64,000 bases of DNA from NCBI GenBank assembly GCA_934446675.1, contig CAKSEL010000001.1, positions 1 to 64,000 on the forward strand, read 5' to 3'. Made by a program: the position numbers and the translations under genes. How positions within the stretch are numbered: position 1 is the first letter of the stretch; each line of letters begins with the position of its first letter. The notes beneath the pieces are model-generated. The model did not search any database and was not told where the DNA came from. It saw nothing but the letters and a program-made list of their open reading frames with translations. Source of the stretch: an uncultured Eubacteriales bacterium (lineage in GTDB: Bacteria > Bacillota > Clostridia > Oscillospirales > CAG-382). Positions 8,872 to 17,054 of the stretch are shown here, one piece after another.

Positions 8872-9891
8872 TTATATATTCCCGTCAAGAGCTTTTCTTA
8901 TAAAGTCCGCGCGGCATTTATCGCGGCTTACGGTATCCTTTGCATTTTCATAGATCTTTTCTATGTGTCCCGGCATAATATTTATAAGCAGCTCGGCAAA
9001 ATTTATACCGCGGCACTCGGGTATTACTCCCGACGACGCCGCAAGCATTAGGTTCGACAGCAATTTTGCTGCCTCGGACGTGTCAATTCTGCGTGCATAT
9101 TTCAAGGTGCCGTAAGAACGCCATAAATCGTCCGACATTTCATCGGGTGCCTTTTCAAACATACCTGCACGCAGTTCCCTTTCCTTATCGGCAATCTGCG
9201 CAACGGCACTTTTCAGTTTTTCAAGAGTTTCGGTCTCGGAAATTCCGAGTGTTATCTGATTTGAAAGCTGATACAGACAGCCGACAGCCTCAGAACCTTC
9301 TCCGTACAGACCTCTTACGCACAGTCCCACCTTTGTCATGAGATTTACAAGCGACTTTATGTATCCGCAGGCGCTCATCGCCGGAAGATGCAGCATTACC
9401 GACGCTCTCATTCCCGTTCCGAGATTTGTCGGACATGAAGTCAGAAATCCGAGCTTTTCGTCAAATGCGATCTTTGCGCCTTTATTGAGCGCATCGTCGG
9501 CGCTGTCTGCGCGGCTGTATGCCTCGTCAAGTGAAAGCCCCGGAAAAATCGCCTGAATACGCACATGATCTTCTTCGTTTATCATAACGGCAAGCGTTCC
9601 TTCGGAATCCGTCATAAGCGCGCGGTACAAATCCGATTCGGCACAAAAATCAGGGGAAATCATATGTTCCTCCAAAAGACAGCTCTTTTGCGCATTTGAA
9701 TTCATTTCGAAAAATTCAAGTTTTTCGGGAAAGTCAGCGTCAAATGCCTGTCTTACGGCAAAAGCTGCCTTTTTCGAGGTTTCCGGATCAAGTTTTGTCG
9801 GAAACGGATAATCTTCAAGATTCCGTGCAAGTCTTACGCGCGAGCTTATAACAACATCGTCACTCGGTTTTAATTTCTCATACCATTTCAT
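8872..9891 (-). CDS. mcsB: Protein-arginine kinase McsB
   Basis: McsB phosphorylates arginine residues on misfolded proteins and on CtsR, tagging them for ClpC-ClpP. The 339-residue sequence has the phosphagen kinase fold. SSRVRLARNL is at about 16-25, the nucleotide-binding NEEDHVRI is near 105, and CPTNLGTGMRASVMLH is at about 155. Near the C-terminus it carries RDKCRA, matching the RDxxRA motif known to bind phospho-arginine and to mark true McsB kinases. Its start codon overlaps the mcsA stop by 4 bases, so translation is probably coupled to its activator McsA. Confidence 0.96.
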   Translation of the reverse strand: MKWYEKLKPSDDVVISSRVRLARNLEDYPFPTKLDPETSKKAAFAVRQAFDADFPEKLEFFEMNSNAQKSCLLEEHMISPDFCAESDLYRALMTDSEGTLAVMINEEDHVRIQAIFPGLSLDEAYSRADSADDALNKGAKIAFDEKLGFLTSCPTNLGTGMRASVMLHLPAMSACGYIKSLVNLMTKVGLCVRGLYGEGSEAVGCLYQLSNQITLGISETETLEKLKSAVAQIADKERELRAGMFEKAPDEMSDDLWRSYGTLKYARRIDTSEAAKLLSNLMLAASSGVIPECRGINFAELLINIMPGHIEKIYENAKDTVSRDKCRADFIRKALDGNI

Positions 9892-10481
9892 ATGTTATCA
9901 CCGTCCGTCTCTTTATCATTGACAGTATCTTCATGATTCTCTTTTTCCTGTGCCGCCTGACATTCAAGAGCCTTTATCTCATCGCGCAGATGTGCGGCGT
10001 CTTCGTACTTTTCAAGCTCTATGGCCTTGGCAAGACGGCTCTTTAAAGTTTTAAGCCGGTTTTTCTTTGTAAGCTTTTCGCAAAGACCGTCAGGTATCTT
10101 GCCGTTGTGCTGCGTATTTCCGTGTATCTGCTTTATTGTCGGGTACAGCGCATCTGCAAAGACCTTGTAGCACTCGGAACAGCCGACCTTGCCTATTCTT
10201 CTGAATTCGGAAAAGCGCATTCCGCACTTGGGACACACTGCGCTTTCTTTATGTACGCCGGTTGCGTATGAATCTATCATACTGCCGAAAATTCCGTTTA
10301 AAATACCGTCGCCCGTATCGGAAAACATACCGTCAATCATTCCGAAGTGATTAAAAAATTTCATCGAAATTCCGGATTTTTCTGCACATTCGCGGCACAA
10401 ATGCCGTTCGGTTATATGCCCGTTTTCAATGGATTTATAATGAAGGGACGCCTGATTTTTCTTGCAGTTCTGGCAAAGCAT
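9888..10481 (-). CDS. mcsA: McsB activator McsA (zinc-binding, UVR domain)
   Basis: McsA activates McsB and is itself a target of arginine phosphorylation. This 197-residue protein has the expected layout: an N-terminal CxxC pair (CQNC) and CREC, a second pair CPKC and CSEC at about 95-125, and a UVR motif near the C-terminus (about 135-175, LEKYEDAAHLRDEIKALE). The start follows an AGAGGAAG site. It lies 20 bases after ctsR and overlaps mcsB. Confidence 0.95.
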   Translation of the reverse strand: MLCQNCKKNQASLHYKSIENGHITERHLCRECAEKSGISMKFFNHFGMIDGMFSDTGDGILNGIFGSMIDSYATGVHKESAVCPKCGMRFSEFRRIGKVGCSECYKVFADALYPTIKQIHGNTQHNGKIPDGLCEKLTKKNRLKTLKSRLAKAIELEKYEDAAHLRDEIKALECQAAQEKENHEDTVNDKETDGDNI

Positions 10482-10501
10482 ATTTATACTTCCTCTCTGT
10501 T

Positions 10502-10969
10502 TTAACAGTTATTCAAAGTCAATATAAAAGATTTGAGCATTTCGGCTCTGAGTGCGCTGCGCGTCTGAGAATCCTTGACGGCAGACATTGTATTGTCGTT
10601 TATCATGCACAAAACGCAGTTCATTCCGCTGAAAGACAGTATCTTTCTTTCGTAAAGCGCATACAGCAAGGCTTTTGAATCCGCAAAGTCAATACCGGAG
10701 CCTATTGCCGCAATAACGTGCTCAATAAATGTATTTTTACTGTCAAAGCTTACCTTTGTAATTTTTATATATCCGCCGCCGCCACGCCTCGATTCGACAA
10801 TATATCCTCTGTCGGCATTGAACCGCGAGGTTATTACGTAGTTTATCTGGCTCGGAACGCAGCCTACTTTCCCGGCAAGCTTGTTTCTCTGAAGTTCCAA
10901 CTCACCGCCGTTTTCTCTCAACATCTGTTCTATTATTTCAGCTATCTGCTCCGTAAGCGGATTACCCAT
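10502..10969 (-). CDS. ctsR: Heat-shock repressor CtsR
   Basis: CtsR represses class III heat-shock genes (clp genes and its own operon) and is inactivated by heat and by McsB. The 155 residues include an N-terminal winged helix-turn-helix (about 5-70) with the glycine-rich wing RRGGGGYI that serves as the thermosensor, and a C-terminal dimerisation domain. It is the first gene of the operon and its own operator lies about 40 bases upstream. Confidence 0.96.
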   Translation of the reverse strand: MGNPLTEQIAEIIEQMLRENGGELELQRNKLAGKVGCVPSQINYVITSRFNADRGYIVESRRGGGGYIKITKVSFDSKNTFIEHVIAAIGSGIDFADSKALLYALYERKILSFSGMNCVLCMINDNTMSAVKDSQTRSALRAEMLKSFILTLNNC

Positions 10970-11006
10970 TTGTCATACACCACCGTTTGACCATATTTGT
11001 CTATAA

Positions 11007-11023
11007 TTTGACCTTGTTTGACT
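11007..11023 (-). promoter_or_regulatory. CtsR operator
   Basis: On the minus strand this reads AGTCAAA, CAA, GGTCAAA, matching the known CtsR tandem-heptad consensus RGTCAAA-NAN-RGTCAAA at every position. It begins where transcription should start for the promoter just upstream. A third GGTCAAA heptad lies closer to ctsR at 10986-10992. Confidence 0.92.
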
Positions 11024-11030
11024 TTATGAT

Positions 11031-11059
11031 ATTATAAAATATAAGTCAGTCAAAGTCAA
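11031..11059 (-). promoter_or_regulatory. Sigma-A promoter of the ctsR operon
   Basis: The -35 box TTGACT (11059-11054) and the -10 box TATAAT (11036-11031) are separated by 17 bases. Transcription would start near 11024, at the edge of the CtsR operator, so repressor binding would block initiation. Confidence 0.85.
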
Positions 11060-11122
11060 GGTCTATAATAGTCAAGCAAAGCCGCATACAGCAGTAATTA
11101 ACGGCGTTTTCTCTAAAATTCT

Positions 11123-11326
11123 TTATTTTTTATGCGATTTTGAGCTTTTGCGATTTTTTGTGTCCGCAGTTTTATTGTGAAAACTTGTTTTTGCATTTTT
11201 CATGTTAAGAATATGACCGTATCTGCATTCGTCTTGATCATTGTATAAGGAATCATCGTCGGCAAACTCTGTAAAGTCGTCGTTTTCGGAATTTTTACTT
11301 TTGAAAATATCATCGTTAATGTTCAT
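11123..11326 (-). CDS. Small charged hypothetical protein
   Basis: This 67-residue open frame has an acidic N-terminal half rich in Asp and Asn and a basic, Lys-rich tail. It has no hydrophobic segment and no motif I recognise. An AAAGGA site lies about 11 bases before the ATG. It sits between the ctsR promoter and a divergent carboxypeptidase gene. The frame could be real or chance; I have no family to support it. Confidence 0.4.
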   Translation of the reverse strand: MNINDDIFKSKNSENDDFTEFADDDSLYNDQDECRYGHILNMKNAKTSFHNKTADTKNRKSSKSHKK

Positions 11327-11362
11327 ATAAATATATTCCTTTCAAAATGTTGCAGTTTTGTG

Positions 11363-11391
11363 TTGATAAAGGCACCGTTTTATGATATAAT
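11363..11391 (+). promoter_or_regulatory. Sigma-A promoter of the carboxypeptidase gene
   Basis: TTGATA (11363-11368) and TATAAT (11386-11391) are separated by 17 bases, and the gene starts 37 bases downstream at 11429. Confidence 0.75.
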
Positions 11392-11428
11392 TATATTAAC
11401 TATATAAATACCCAAAAGGTGATTAAAG

Positions 11429-13081
11429 ATGAACAAAGGTTTCGGCAGAAAACCAAAGAGTCAAAAAAAAGAAAATAACGGCAATACTCCTCAGAGAACA
11501 ACTCCTTCCGGAAACCGTCCCGGTGTCGAATACCGCAAGGTCTCATACGGCTCACAAGGAAATGTGCAAAGCAATCCGCAGCGCGGTATTCAAAGAAATG
11601 CTCAAAACGGTACGGTTCGCAAACCCGCCGCCAACACACAAGGCACACGTCATAACAATACGCAAAGCAGATCGGTTCATTCTCCGGGCAGAGTACCGCA
11701 GCTCAACAGCCGCAAAAATTCAGGTTCCGTGCAAAATCCGCAAAACAATCATGCAATCAGGAATAATGCGCAGTCTCAAGCCGAACGCCGTGCCGAACTT
11801 GCAAGGCAAAACGCGCTGGAGGTTCAGCGGCGCAGAATGCTGAAGAAGAAACGTGCGCAGCTTTTAAAAAACATTGCTTCTCAGGCTGCCGCTGTGTGTG
11901 CGTTTTCCTTAATCGGCATGGTACTTTGCCTTGCGGCAATATTCCTGTACCTGAAGCACGATTTTTCAAAAACCGTCTACCCTTCTTCCCTGCCTGTCGA
12001 AATTGTATACGGCGAGAACGAAAAAGACTCATATATGCTTAAAAGCAACGAGTACAGCTATTCCGGCGGTGAGTATTACATATCTCTGTCGGCTCTTTCG
12101 CAAAAACTCGGTTTTTCCATACTCGGCGACGTCAAGAAAATGACGTTAAGCCTTTCGGATACACAGAATGCCGTATTTGACGTAGGCAGTACGGCGGTAA
12201 ATATAAACGGTTCATATGTTTCGCTTTCCGAACACACATATTTCTCGGACGGAGCGCTGTATGTACCGTCGGAATTTTTTACGAACTACTGCTCCGATAC
12301 GACCTCGCAGGCTACAAAATCCAACCACGGACGCGTTTTCAGAATTGCTTTTCCCGAAAGCCTGAAATTTGGCTTCGATACGACCAAAGCTACTCCGTCC
12401 GTAAGTGCAGCAGCCCTATTTGCAGCAGCAGGCGTTGAAGAACCTGAGTTTACGACGGATCTTTCTGAATATGAAAAGTACATGAACCCCGAAAATCCCG
12501 ACGAGTATCTGACGCTCATCAATACGTCGCATATGCTTGCCTCGGACTACATTCCGGACGATCTTACCGAGTTTATTTACACAAGAAACGACCGTGCAAA
12601 ACAGAAACTCCGTCTTGCTGCGGCAAAATCGCTTGAGGCAATGTTCAAGGAAATGTATGCTGCCGGATTTGACGATGTTACCGTTACAAGCGGCTACCGC
12701 AGCTACGATTATCAGACAACTCTGTTCAACAATGAAATAGCTTCGCTTCGTTCAACTTACGGCGACAAAGCCGAGCAGAAAGCCGCGGAGGCGGTTGCGA
12801 TTCCGGGTTCTAGCGAACATCAGAGCGGACTTTGCGCAGACCTTCACAACCTTTCGGCAGCCTCGGTGTCATTTGAAAAGCAGGACGCATACAAGTGGCT
12901 CTACTCGCACTGTGCAAACTTTGGATTTATTCTGAGATTCCCCAAGGACAAGACCGACATCACCGGCATTATGTTTGAGCCGTGGCACTACCGTTTTGTA
13001 GGAAGATACCACGCTCAGAGAATTATGAGTGCCGGACTTTGCCTTGAGGAATACATGGAACAGTACAATTCTTCAAACTGA
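11429..13081 (+). CDS. Membrane-anchored D-Ala-D-Ala carboxypeptidase, VanY family
   Basis: The 550-residue protein has a long basic Asn/Gln-rich cytoplasmic N-terminus (about 1-145), one transmembrane helix (about 150-172), a region resembling the copper-amine-oxidase N-terminal stalk fold (about 195-290), and a C-terminal VanY/LAS peptidase domain (about 370-540). Zinc-site motifs are visible: SSEHQSGLCADLH (the SxHxxGxAxD class) and EPWHYRF. It probably trims the terminal D-Ala from peptidoglycan stem peptides outside the cell. The disordered N-terminus and the stalk-like domain are additions to the basic family layout. It is transcribed alone, convergent with spoIVB 3 bases away. Confidence 0.88.
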   Translation: MNKGFGRKPKSQKKENNGNTPQRTTPSGNRPGVEYRKVSYGSQGNVQSNPQRGIQRNAQNGTVRKPAANTQGTRHNNTQSRSVHSPGRVPQLNSRKNSGSVQNPQNNHAIRNNAQSQAERRAELARQNALEVQRRRMLKKKRAQLLKNIASQAAAVCAFSLIGMVLCLAAIFLYLKHDFSKTVYPSSLPVEIVYGENEKDSYMLKSNEYSYSGGEYYISLSALSQKLGFSILGDVKKMTLSLSDTQNAVFDVGSTAVNINGSYVSLSEHTYFSDGALYVPSEFFTNYCSDTTSQATKSNHGRVFRIAFPESLKFGFDTTKATPSVSAAALFAAAGVEEPEFTTDLSEYEKYMNPENPDEYLTLINTSHMLASDYIPDDLTEFIYTRNDRAKQKLRLAAAKSLEAMFKEMYAAGFDDVTVTSGYRSYDYQTTLFNNEIASLRSTYGDKAEQKAAEAVAIPGSSEHQSGLCADLHNLSAASVSFEKQDAYKWLYSHCANFGFILRFPKDKTDITGIMFEPWHYRFVGRYHAQRIMSAGLCLEEYMEQYNSSN

Positions 13082-13084
13082 CCG

Positions 13085-14284
13085 TCAGTGCATCATATCG
13101 GGCATATTTCCGAGCATATTTTCTATGAAAAGCCCGTAACCCTTTGCCGGATCGTTTACAAGTACGTGCGTTACCGCGCCTATCAGTTTTCCGTCCTGTA
13201 TTACGGGACTTCCGCTCATTCCCTGTACAATACCGCTCGTGCGTTCAAGCAGCCGTTCGTCGGTTATCTCGACTACGAAGTTCTTGCCGCTGTCGCTTTT
13301 GCGGTTGATAGATGAGATATTAACCTCATATTCTTCAATTCCGGCATCTGTATCAATTTCGGTATAGATACTCGCTTTTCCCTCGTGTATATCCTTTGCA
13401 AAAGCTATCTCAACCGCCTCGCCGTATGCGCTTTCGGGTTGTGAATCAAGCACCCCGAACACACCGAAATCCGTGTTTTCCGTAAGACTTCCGCGTTTTA
13501 GCGTATCAAAGCTGCCTTTCAGCTCACCGGGAAGTCCGCGTCTGCCTTTGATTATATCTGTTATTTCAACATCGACGACAGTACCGCGAAGCAGCGGCAT
13601 AAGCTCCGTAGTGTCAACATCGCATATTCCGTGTCCCAAGCCTGCAAACGTTCCGTTTTCGGGATTATAATATGTCATTGTGCCGATACCGGCTGTGCTG
13701 TCGCGAACCCAGATTCCGGTCTTATACTTTTTATCGGACAGCGACAGGCTTGCCGACATTTTACATTCAAAGCTCTGATCTTTGCGTTGACATTCGAGCG
13801 TCATCTCGGCGCCTTTTGAATTTTCAATGCAAAGCGCAAGCTCTTCAACCGTGTTTACTTCTGTTCCGTCAACGGCGGTAATTATATCTCCTACTTTCAT
13901 TCCCGCGTCCTTTGCAGGACTTGTAAGCCCGTTTTTGGTTTCAATCTCCGTGAGATTTATAACAATTACGCCTTTGGTGAAAAATTTTACGCCGAAAACC
14001 TTTCCGCACGGAACAAGCTTTGTATTTTGTACAACGTCAAGCTTTACGTTTTTTACCGGAACTACTCCGAAAAGCCTGGCTGTGACATATTCATCTTTTA
14101 CGTTCCCGTTTACCTGTGCAGAAACCTTTTTTTCGTTTCCGAACACACTCACGCTGTCCGGTATAAAATAATCAGCCGCACCGAAAGTCATCACCGCAGC
14201 CGTGTATACCGCAAAGGCAATCTTTGCAGCAGCTGTCAGCGCTTTTTGTGCGCCGTGTCTGAAATTCTCTTTATTAAACCGCAT
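13085..14284 (-). CDS. spoIVB: SpoIVB peptidase (stage IV sporulation protein B)
   Basis: SpoIVB is a serine peptidase of family S55 made in the forespore. It crosses into the intermembrane space and triggers processing of pro-SigK by cleaving SpoIVFA. The 399-residue protein has an N-terminal membrane/secretion helix (about 14-40), a PDZ domain (about 125-195, with DAGMKVGDIITAVDG) and the S55 domain. That domain contains GLGHGICD, likely holding the catalytic His, and GMSGSPVIQDGKLIGAVTHV, with the catalytic Ser. I chose 14284 because AAAGAGGT lies 6 bases before it; the frame is open for 30 more codons without a better site. Confidence 0.95.
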   Translation of the reverse strand: MRFNKENFRHGAQKALTAAAKIAFAVYTAAVMTFGAADYFIPDSVSVFGNEKKVSAQVNGNVKDEYVTARLFGVVPVKNVKLDVVQNTKLVPCGKVFGVKFFTKGVIVINLTEIETKNGLTSPAKDAGMKVGDIITAVDGTEVNTVEELALCIENSKGAEMTLECQRKDQSFECKMSASLSLSDKKYKTGIWVRDSTAGIGTMTYYNPENGTFAGLGHGICDVDTTELMPLLRGTVVDVEITDIIKGRRGLPGELKGSFDTLKRGSLTENTDFGVFGVLDSQPESAYGEAVEIAFAKDIHEGKASIYTEIDTDAGIEEYEVNISSINRKSDSGKNFVVEITDERLLERTSGIVQGMSGSPVIQDGKLIGAVTHVLVNDPAKGYGLFIENMLGNMPDMMH

Positions 14285-14459
14285 TTTTGTACCTCTTTGT
14301 CTGCCGTTATTTTTTGACTGCGGCAGAAATTTTCCGTTTTTTGTCAGCAATAGCCTTTTTCCGGTCTGCTGCAATATTTAATATTCCAAATACAAGCGCA
14401 CAATATGTTATGAAAAACATTATCAATATGTAATTAAATTTATAATCGGGGTGTATATT

Positions 14460-14792
14460 ATGAAAGTAGCAATTATTGGCTCAAGAACCGTAAAAAATTC
14501 AAAAGTCGTTTTAAAGAAAATGCTCGAGGAGCTTCCTGAGGACTGCACCGAGATAGTCAGCGGCGGAGCACCCGGCGTGGACAAGCTTGCGGAAGAATTT
14601 GCAAGGAGCAAAAACTTAAAGCTTACAATAATCTCCAACGACGACGCCTTTATCAAAAGCAGAATGATCTCCGAGTACGCCGACAGCCTTATCGCTTTCT
14701 GGGACTGTTCTTCAAAAGGTACGGCGGGCATTATTTCCTCCTGCACAAGGCACTCAAAGCCTGTCAAGATCATAACAATAAACAAGCATTGA
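14460..14792 (+). CDS. SLOG-superfamily protein (DUF2493-like)
   Basis: This 110-residue protein starts MKVAIIGSR and continues with SGGAPGVDKLAEEFA, the nucleotide-binding pattern of the SLOG/DprA-like Rossmann fold found in DUF2493 and YspA-like proteins. Such proteins are thought to bind or sense nucleotide-derived ligands. The function here is unknown. The start is ambiguous: GTG at 14451 and ATG at 14460 are in frame, and a GGGGTG stretch fits the ATG better. It is a single gene between spoIVB and aroB, both on the other strand. Confidence 0.8.
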   Translation: MKVAIIGSRTVKNSKVVLKKMLEELPEDCTEIVSGGAPGVDKLAEEFARSKNLKLTIISNDDAFIKSRMISEYADSLIAFWDCSSKGTAGIISSCTRHSKPVKIITINKH

Positions 14793-14961
14793 AATTTTAC
14801 GTTCAAATATATTTTTGCCGTTTTCACGCGCTTAATTCACGTTTTCGCAACCTATAAAATTATATTATATCAAAAAACAAAAAGCTGTCGAAACAACTCT
14901 GCGAAAATTGTTATTTGCTGCCGAAAATGTCGGCTTTTGACAAAATTACTCTTTTTATAAA

Positions 14962-14990
14962 AGAAAAAGGAACAAGCAAAAGCCTGTTCC
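14962..14990 (-). terminator. Terminator of aroB
   Basis: On the minus strand GGAACAGGC, a TTTT loop and GCTTGTTCC are followed by TTTTTCTTTT, about 25 bases past the aroB stop. Confidence 0.8.
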
Positions 14991-15015
14991 GCGTGAGTTT
15001 TGTTATAACGTGTTT

Positions 15016-16065
15016 TTAAAAAGTTTCGTCAATAATAATTTTCAGCTTTTCAAGCGGCATTTTTACAAGCTCGCACTTGCCGATTTCTACCGGCATAACA
15101 AGGGTAATTGACTTGCCTGCAGTCTTTTTGTCGCCGCATACAAGCTCATAAAGCTTTTCTTTGGGTATATCATATTCCGTCGGCAGAGAATACAGTTCGA
15201 GAACACCGCGCAGTTCATCTGAAATCTTTGTCTTTGCATATCCGTATTTTTCCGAAACTTTGGCTATCATCATCATGCCTGCCGCAACAGCCGCACCGTG
15301 AGTGAGCTTGAAATCGCTGTATTTTTCGACGGCGTGACCGAGAGTGTGACCTAAATTTAAAAACATTCGGTTTCCGGTGTCAAATTCGTCAGCTGCCACA
15401 ACATCCCGCTTTATGCTCACGCAGCGTTCGACAAGCTTCGGCATATCTGGTTTTCCTTTTTTGAGATTTTCAAACAATTCTTTATCGCAGAGCACACCGT
15501 ACTTTATAACCTCGGCAAAACCCGACGCGAATTGTCTTTGGTCAAGCGTATCTAAGCACTTTGTGTCGCAGACAACGAGCGACGGCTGATGAAAAGCTCC
15601 GACGAGGTTTTTGCCTTCGGGCATATCGACCGCGGTCTTTCCGCCTACCGAAGAATCGACTGCCGCAAGAAGCGATGTCGGAATCTGAACATACTCTATT
15701 CCGCGCAGGAATGTCGCAGCACAAAATCCCGCAACATCTCCGACAACTCCTCCGCCGAGTGCAACAATAATGTCCGTGCGCGTAAGCTTTGATTGCGCAA
15801 GAAAGCCTTGAATTCTGCTGTATGTTTCAAGTGTTTTGGATTTTTCGCCGTTTTCAAAGATATATGTAAAGACTTCAAATCCCTTATCTTTAAGTTCCGA
15901 AACGACTTTATCGCCGTACAGCGGAAAAACCCTGTCGTCGGATATGACGGCAGCTTTGCAGGCATCTTTTTTCACACCCGAAACAAGCCCGGCGCATGAA
16001 TTCAGAATACCGTCCGCTATGCATATATCGTAGTTTCTGCTTGCGTTTACGTTTACCTTTATCAT
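15016..16065 (-). CDS. aroB: 3-dehydroquinate synthase
   Basis: AroB is the second enzyme of the shikimate pathway. It converts DAHP to 3-dehydroquinate with NAD and a divalent metal. The 349 residues carry ALGGGVVGDVAGFCAATFLRG (NAD-binding), PTSLLAAVDSSVGGKTAVD, and the metal ligands in NLGHTLGHAVE with the later HGAAVAAG. The length is typical. The start at 16065 is preceded by GGAGGA; the frame extends 8 codons upstream to an ATG that overlaps this site. No other shikimate gene is nearby. Confidence 0.96.
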   Translation of the reverse strand: MIKVNVNASRNYDICIADGILNSCAGLVSGVKKDACKAAVISDDRVFPLYGDKVVSELKDKGFEVFTYIFENGEKSKTLETYSRIQGFLAQSKLTRTDIIVALGGGVVGDVAGFCAATFLRGIEYVQIPTSLLAAVDSSVGGKTAVDMPEGKNLVGAFHQPSLVVCDTKCLDTLDQRQFASGFAEVIKYGVLCDKELFENLKKGKPDMPKLVERCVSIKRDVVAADEFDTGNRMFLNLGHTLGHAVEKYSDFKLTHGAAVAAGMMMIAKVSEKYGYAKTKISDELRGVLELYSLPTEYDIPKEKLYELVCGDKKTAGKSITLVMPVEIGKCELVKMPLEKLKIIIDETF

Positions 16066-16102
16066 AAAACGATTTCCTCCGAAAAGCACTTTTTACTTTA
16101 CA

Positions 16103-16131
16103 AGTATATCACAAACGACGTTTTTCGGCAA
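16103..16131 (-). promoter_or_regulatory. Sigma-A-like promoter of aroB
   Basis: On the minus strand TTGCCG and TATACT are separated by 17 bases, with the -10 box 38 bases before the aroB start codon. Confidence 0.6.
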
Positions 16132-16232
16132 GGCTTTTAACAAATCATACGTTTTTTTAAGCCATAATTTACATTTTAAGCGCCGCAATAACAATTACGA
16201 AACAATTATTCCCGAAAGGAAATTATATTACT

Positions 16233-17054
16233 ATGTCAAAAATACTGGTACTTGCAGAAAAACCGTCCGTCGGCAGAGAGCTTGCCGCGGTTCTCGGCTG
16301 CAAAAACAAAGAAAACGGGTATATTTCGGGCCCGCAATATATTGTAACATGGGCACTCGGGCATCTTGTCACGCTTGCAGATCCGGAAGTCTATGACGAA
16401 AGATACAAAAAATGGTCAATAGAATATCTGCCTATGCTGCCGGAAAAGACAAAACTTACCGTCATTCCCGAAACTTCAAAGCAGTTTACGACAGTCAAAA
16501 AGCTTTTGCTTAGCAAAGAAATATCATCTCTTGTAATTGCAACGGACGCCGGACGCGAAGGCGAGCTTGTAGCGCGCTGGATCATAGACAAGGCAGGCTA
16601 CAAAGGTCCAATCAAACGTCTTTGGATCTCATCGCAGACATCAAAAGCTATAAAGGACGGGTTTGCAAACCTTAAGGACGGCAGCGAATATATAAATCTT
16701 GCAAATGCAGCAAAAGCACGTGCCGGAGCCGACTGGTTCGTAGGTTTAAACGTTACGCGCGCCCTTACCTGCCGTCACAATGCACAGCTTTCGGCAGGAC
16801 GTGTTCAAACGCCGACTCTTTCGATTATCGTAAAGCGCGAAGAAGAGATCAAAAACTTTAAATCAAAGGAATATTTCAATCTCAGAGCGGATTTCGGCGG
16901 ATTTTCGGCACTCTGGAAAAACAAAAAGGGACTCAGCGCAATAAGCAGCGTAAACGACGCGACAGAGCTTGCAAACAAGGTTTCGGGCAAAATGTTTACA
17001 GTCAAAAGCATTGAAAAATCCGAAAAAAAAAACACCCTGTCCCATGCTTTATGA
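16233..17054 (+). CDS. topB: DNA topoisomerase III, N-terminal part (frame broken)
   Basis: This is the first half of a type IA topoisomerase III, which relaxes and decatenates DNA. It shows the Toprim domain (MSKILVLAEKPSVGRELA at the start, ATDAGREGELVARWI at about 107-121) and the SAGRVQTPTL motif. After residue 265 the frame enters a run of ten A (17023-17032) and then reads NTLSHAL and stops. The normal sequence, KTPCPMLYDLTELQ, continues at once in another frame. Removing one A would restore a normal protein of about 728 residues. The break may be a sequencing error, a true mutation, or a slippage site. The start follows GAAAGGA. Confidence 0.85.
   Translation: MSKILVLAEKPSVGRELAAVLGCKNKENGYISGPQYIVTWALGHLVTLADPEVYDERYKKWSIEYLPMLPEKTKLTVIPETSKQFTTVKKLLLSKEISSLVIATDAGREGELVARWIIDKAGYKGPIKRLWISSQTSKAIKDGFANLKDGSEYINLANAAKARAGADWFVGLNVTRALTCRHNAQLSAGRVQTPTLSIIVKREEEIKNFKSKEYFNLRADFGGFSALWKNKKGLSAISSVNDATELANKVSGKMFTVKSIEKSEKKNTLSHAL
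17023..17032 (+). other. A10 run causing the topB frameshift
   Basis: Ten consecutive A lie at the point where the two topB frames meet. Nine A would give GAA AAA AAA ACA CCC, which is the frame that keeps the family sequence intact. Runs of this length are known to allow RNA polymerase or ribosome slippage and are also common places for assembly errors. Confidence 0.8.
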
